A DNA stretch of 8,112 bases from Armatimonadota bacterium. GTDB lineage: Bacteria > Armatimonadota > Armatimonadia > Armatimonadales > Armatimonadaceae. Below, piece by piece: positions 6,004 to 8,112 of the stretch; the stretch's first letter is position 1; each line of letters starts with the position of its first letter. Under the pieces are notes generated by a model. It had not been told where the DNA came from and did no database searches. It worked only from the letters and a program-made list of their open reading frames with translations. The position numbers and the translations under genes are program-made. Where the stretch lies: NCBI GenBank assembly GCA_014381035.1, contig JACMIS010000635.1:1-8112 (forward strand). Direction: 5' to 3'.

Positions 6004-6334
6004 TCTCGACGATTAGGTGCGTCTCCCGCTCCTCACGTCGTCGCTTTCGTGTGAGAATCCGTCGCGCTTCATTACGAACGATGGCGCAAATCCAGGGGGC
6101 GAACTGCTCTGGGCTTTTCAAACGGTGAACGAATCGGCAGGCACGAACGACCGACTCCGCAACAGCATCCTGCGCGTCTTCGTAACAGCATAAATCGCGG
6201 TAAGCGATCCGAAACAACGAAGCGCGGTGACGCTCGATAAGTCTCCCTATTGCGTCGGCATCACCACGAGTCGCCCGCTGTGCCAGCCGAAAATCCTCGT
6301 TCACAACCTATAAGACCGCGCGGAAACGGGTTTG

Positions 6335-6395
6335 GTTGGGTGTTGGGTTTTTGGTTCGGTTGTTTCCCCGACCAACCAAAAACCCAACACCCAAC
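6335..6395. terminator. 22-bp perfect hairpin with telomere-like repeats
   Basis: Arm 6335-6356 (G-rich, built of GTTGGGTGTTGGG plus T5) pairs perfectly with 6374-6395; CGG 6357-6359 can add pairs with CCG 6368-6370. It starts 3 nt past the fucI stop codon (6398-6400 on the minus strand) and lies before the sigma start. There is no U-tract after the stem on the minus strand. The plus strand has GGG at 6328, 6338 and 6345 followed by GG pairs, so it might also form a G-quadruplex. Confidence 0.65.
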
Positions 6396-6397
6396 AC

Positions 6398-8112
6398 CTA
6401 CCGATACAACGGACCGAAGTTGGCGCAGGCGCGGTAGTCGGCGGCTTCCGGGTCGGACGTGCCGAATCGGGTCCACGTAGAGGGACGGAACACGCTGCCG
6501 GCGGGAACGTTGTGCATGTCTACCGGGATGCGGAGCATGGCGGCGAGCGTGATCAGATCCGCGCCGATATGACCGACCGCGATGGCACCGTGATTCGCGC
6601 CCCACGCGTTCATGACGGAGTAAACATCGGTGAACGCGCCGGTTCCGGTCAAAGTCGGGGCGAACCAGGTCGTGGGCCACGTTTCGTTGGTGCGCTTGTC
6701 GAGCACGTCGTGAACATTTCCCGGGAGTTCCACGGTCACGCCTTCGGCGATCTGTAGCACGGGTCCCAAGCCTTTGACCAGATTCAGCCGGAACATCGTG
6801 CAGGGGATGCCGCCCTTTGTCGTGAAGTCGGTAGACCAACCGCCACCGGGGAAATACTCGGTCACGGACGCGCACCACTTCGTGGCTTTCAAACAGGCGT
6901 CAGCATCGTCGGACGTGATTTCGGTGAACGGTTTCAGAGTCGGTTTGCCGTCCGTGTTGCTTAATTCGCCGGTCCAGTCGAGTGCGGCAGGTCCGGAGTT
7001 GATCAGGTGCAGGATGCCGCCCGACGCCGCGCCCTCCAGATCGTACCCGGTTACCCGCTTCACGGCGGCGGCAGACCAGTACGTTCGCACGTCGGCGAAG
7101 AGTTGCGCGGTACCGTCCGTGAGGAGATGCCCGAGGATCATGGACGCACCGTTCATCGCGTCATTCTCGGTGGCGATGAGATACGGCTGGCGTATCCCGT
7201 TCCAGTCGAACGATGTATTGAGCACCGCTTCCAGAAAGTCGCCGTTCGGGAAGTGATCGGTCCAGTTACGCTGTCCCTGGAATCCTCCGGCAAGCCCGTT
7301 GTGTCCGCGCGATTCCTCGACATAGCCCATCCCGGCGAGTTCGGGGTTCCCCACCATCAGATCGCGAGCGATCAACGTCATCTTGATCGAGAGTGCCCAT
7401 TCTTCATCCTTGCGTTCGCGGGAACGTTGTTTTTCCGGGGGGTTGACATCCGCTCCCTCCGGACAGTTCGCCTGGACCCAGGCAAGAGCGCGGTCGTACT
7501 CTTCGCGGTCGTAGATCCCCTTCTCGATGCGTCGCACGAACTCGGTCATGTCCACCGACTCGACCCGCATCCCCAGATACTCCTCGAAGAACGGCTGGTC
7601 CACAATCGAACCTGCGATCCCCATCGAGACACCACCCATCGCCACATACGACGTTCCGCGAAGCGTGGCGACGGCGAGACCGGCGCGGGCGAAGCGGATG
7701 ATCTTCTCGGAAACGTCGTCCGGGATGGTCGTGTCCGCCGACTCCTGAACCTCGCGCCCGTAGATGCCGAACGCCGGGATCCCTTTCTGCGAGTGTCCGG
7801 AAAGCACGGCGGCGAGATAGACCGCGCCGGGTCGCTCCGTGCCGTTGAAGCCCCAGACAGCGGTCGGAATCCGGTTGTCCATCGCCATCGTTTCCGAACC
7901 GTAGCACCAGCACGGCGTCACGGTGAGCACCGCCCCGACGTTTTCGCGGGCGAAGAGCGCGGCGCAGTCGGCGGCTTCGGCGACCCCACCGATACAGGAC
8001 GGCGCGATAACGACCTCGACGGGCAACCCGCAGGCATGACGGATGTTCGCGGTAATCAGCGCGGCGGTCCGTTTCGCCATGTCCATCGTCTGCTCTTCGA
8101 GTGACTCACGGA
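6398..8112 (-). CDS. fucI: L-fucose isomerase (5' end outside window)
   Basis: L-fucose isomerase (EC 5.3.1.25), which converts L-fucose to L-fuculose (also D-arabinose to D-ribulose); cytoplasmic, Mn-dependent, hexameric in E. coli. The reading frame runs off the window: codons before ATG 8086 encode RESLEEQT, matching residues 23-30 of E. coli FucI, so about 23 N-terminal codons are missing and ATG 8086 is internal. Counting from that Met, conserved stretches are [10 protein letters not shown] (57-66), [16 protein letters not shown] (78-93), [13 protein letters not shown] (151-163), metal ligands Glu307 (ATENDAMNG), Asp332 (FADVRTYW) and His499 (GANHG), equivalent to E. coli Glu337, Asp361 and His528, and the C-terminal [13 protein letters not shown]. 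No internal damage. A long hairpin follows the TAG stop. Fuculokinase and aldolase genes, if linked, are outside the window. Confidence 0.97.
   Translation of the reverse strand, partial: RESLEEQTMDMAKRTAALITANIRHACGLPVEVVIAPSCIGGVAEAADCAALFARENVGAVLTVTPCWCYGSETMAMDNRIPTAVWGFNGTERPGAVYLAAVLSGHSQKGIPAFGIYGREVQESADTTIPDDVSEKIIRFARAGLAVATLRGTSYVAMGGVSMGIAGSIVDQPFFEEYLGMRVESVDMTEFVRRIEKGIYDREEYDRALAWVQANCPEGADVNPPEKQRSRERKDEEWALSIKMTLIARDLMVGNPELAGMGYVEESRGHNGLAGGFQGQRNWTDHFPNGDFLEAVLNTSFDWNGIRQPYLIATENDAMNGASMILGHLLTDGTAQLFADVRTYWSAAAVKRVTGYDLEGAASGGILHLINSGPAALDWTGELSNTDGKPTLKPFTEITSDDADACLKATKWCASVTEYFPGGGWSTDFTTKGGIPCTMFRLNLVKGLGPVLQIAEGVTVELPGNVHDVLDKRTNETWPTTWFAPTLTGTGAFTDVYSVMNAWGANHGAIAVGHIGADLITLAAMLRIPVDMHNVPAGSVFRPSTWTRFGTSDPEAADYRACANFGPLYR

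Larger units (their letters stand above)
5342..6304 (-). pseudogene. ECF sigma factor with C-terminal pseudo-receiver, frame-split
   Basis: The locus begins at GTG 6304, with an in-frame TAG two codons upstream. Its N-terminus is an ECF sigma-70 region 2 (about residues 15-90: YEDAQDAVAESVVRA, then FAPWICAIVRNEARRILTRKRR). After about residue 110 (near 5975) this frame, though open for 320 codons, loses all resemblance to sigma factors. Region 4 continues in the +1 frame (5602-6012). At C7 on the minus strand (5609-5615) the sense returns to the first frame, whose last 88 codons (from ALITEGDFVV) complete a receiver-like fold ending FLLIRPLSKEEFTNFARRAL. One extra base in the linker and one missing C would restore a single protein of about 320 aa. 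The receiver lacks the phospho-accepting Asp (FVVLSERIG) and has Arg for the conserved Lys (IRP). It follows fucI on the same strand. Pseudogene, assembly error and real frameshifting are all open. Confidence 0.7.

Noticed and set aside
7007..8104. 365-codon plus-strand ORF opposite fucI
   Set aside because: The minus strand matches L-fucose isomerase along its whole length with all metal ligands; the plus ORF is rich in Arg, His and Asp and resembles nothing known, as expected for an antisense shadow in GC-rich DNA.
1..8112. CRISPR array, insertion sequence or tandem repeat array
   Set aside because: No regularly spaced direct repeats, terminal inverted repeats around a transposase, or DDE-type transposase were found; the inverted repeats are single hairpins.

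Overview
The window looks like chromosomal DNA from a GC-rich free-living bacterium that uses plant sugars. It carries two intact pentose/deoxyhexose isomerases, xylA (class I, Streptomyces-numbered) and fucI (E. coli type). Around them lie a NurA-family nuclease, a membrane-anchored GH18-like protein, an FkbM-type methyltransferase, a small HTH ORF, a Met-type tRNA with anticodon CAT, and a broken ECF sigma-factor locus. A deep-branching soil group such as Armatimonadota would fit this mix, but that is inference; no marker here settles the taxon.

Layout. 1-165: no confident gene, but overlapping inverted repeats, a tiny ORF with a strong ribosome site, and possibly the end of an upstream gene. 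166-1344 (+): NurA nuclease, ending in a hairpin that contains its stop codon. 1372-2382 (-): GH18-like protein, convergent with nurA, probably read from a near-leaderless mRNA. 2383-2517: divergent promoter region. 2518-3687 (+): xylA, followed by a near-perfect long hairpin. 3749-3970: AT-richer spacer with a second hairpin. 3971-4729 (+): FkbM methyltransferase. 4868-5188 (+): HTH ORF with no normal start. 5196-5270 (+): tRNA-Met(CAT) with its own promoter and a terminator. 5342-6304 (-): ECF sigma factor running into a degenerate receiver domain, coding sequence split over two frames. 6335-6395: 22-bp perfect hairpin of telomere-like TTGGG/CCCAA repeats. 6398-8112 (-): fucI, whose first ~23 codons lie beyond the window.

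The genes do not form one operon. xylA and fucI would each feed a sugar into central metabolism (D-xylose to D-xylulose, L-fucose to L-fuculose) but are about 2.7 kb apart and on opposite strands. The most unusual item is the sigma/receiver locus: region 2 in one frame, region 4 plus the first half of a receiver-like domain in another, and the rest back in the first frame after a run of seven C. Second is the repeated use of long, near-perfect hairpins without U-tracts at gene ends. I found no CRISPR array, no intact transposase and no recognisable novel defence system.
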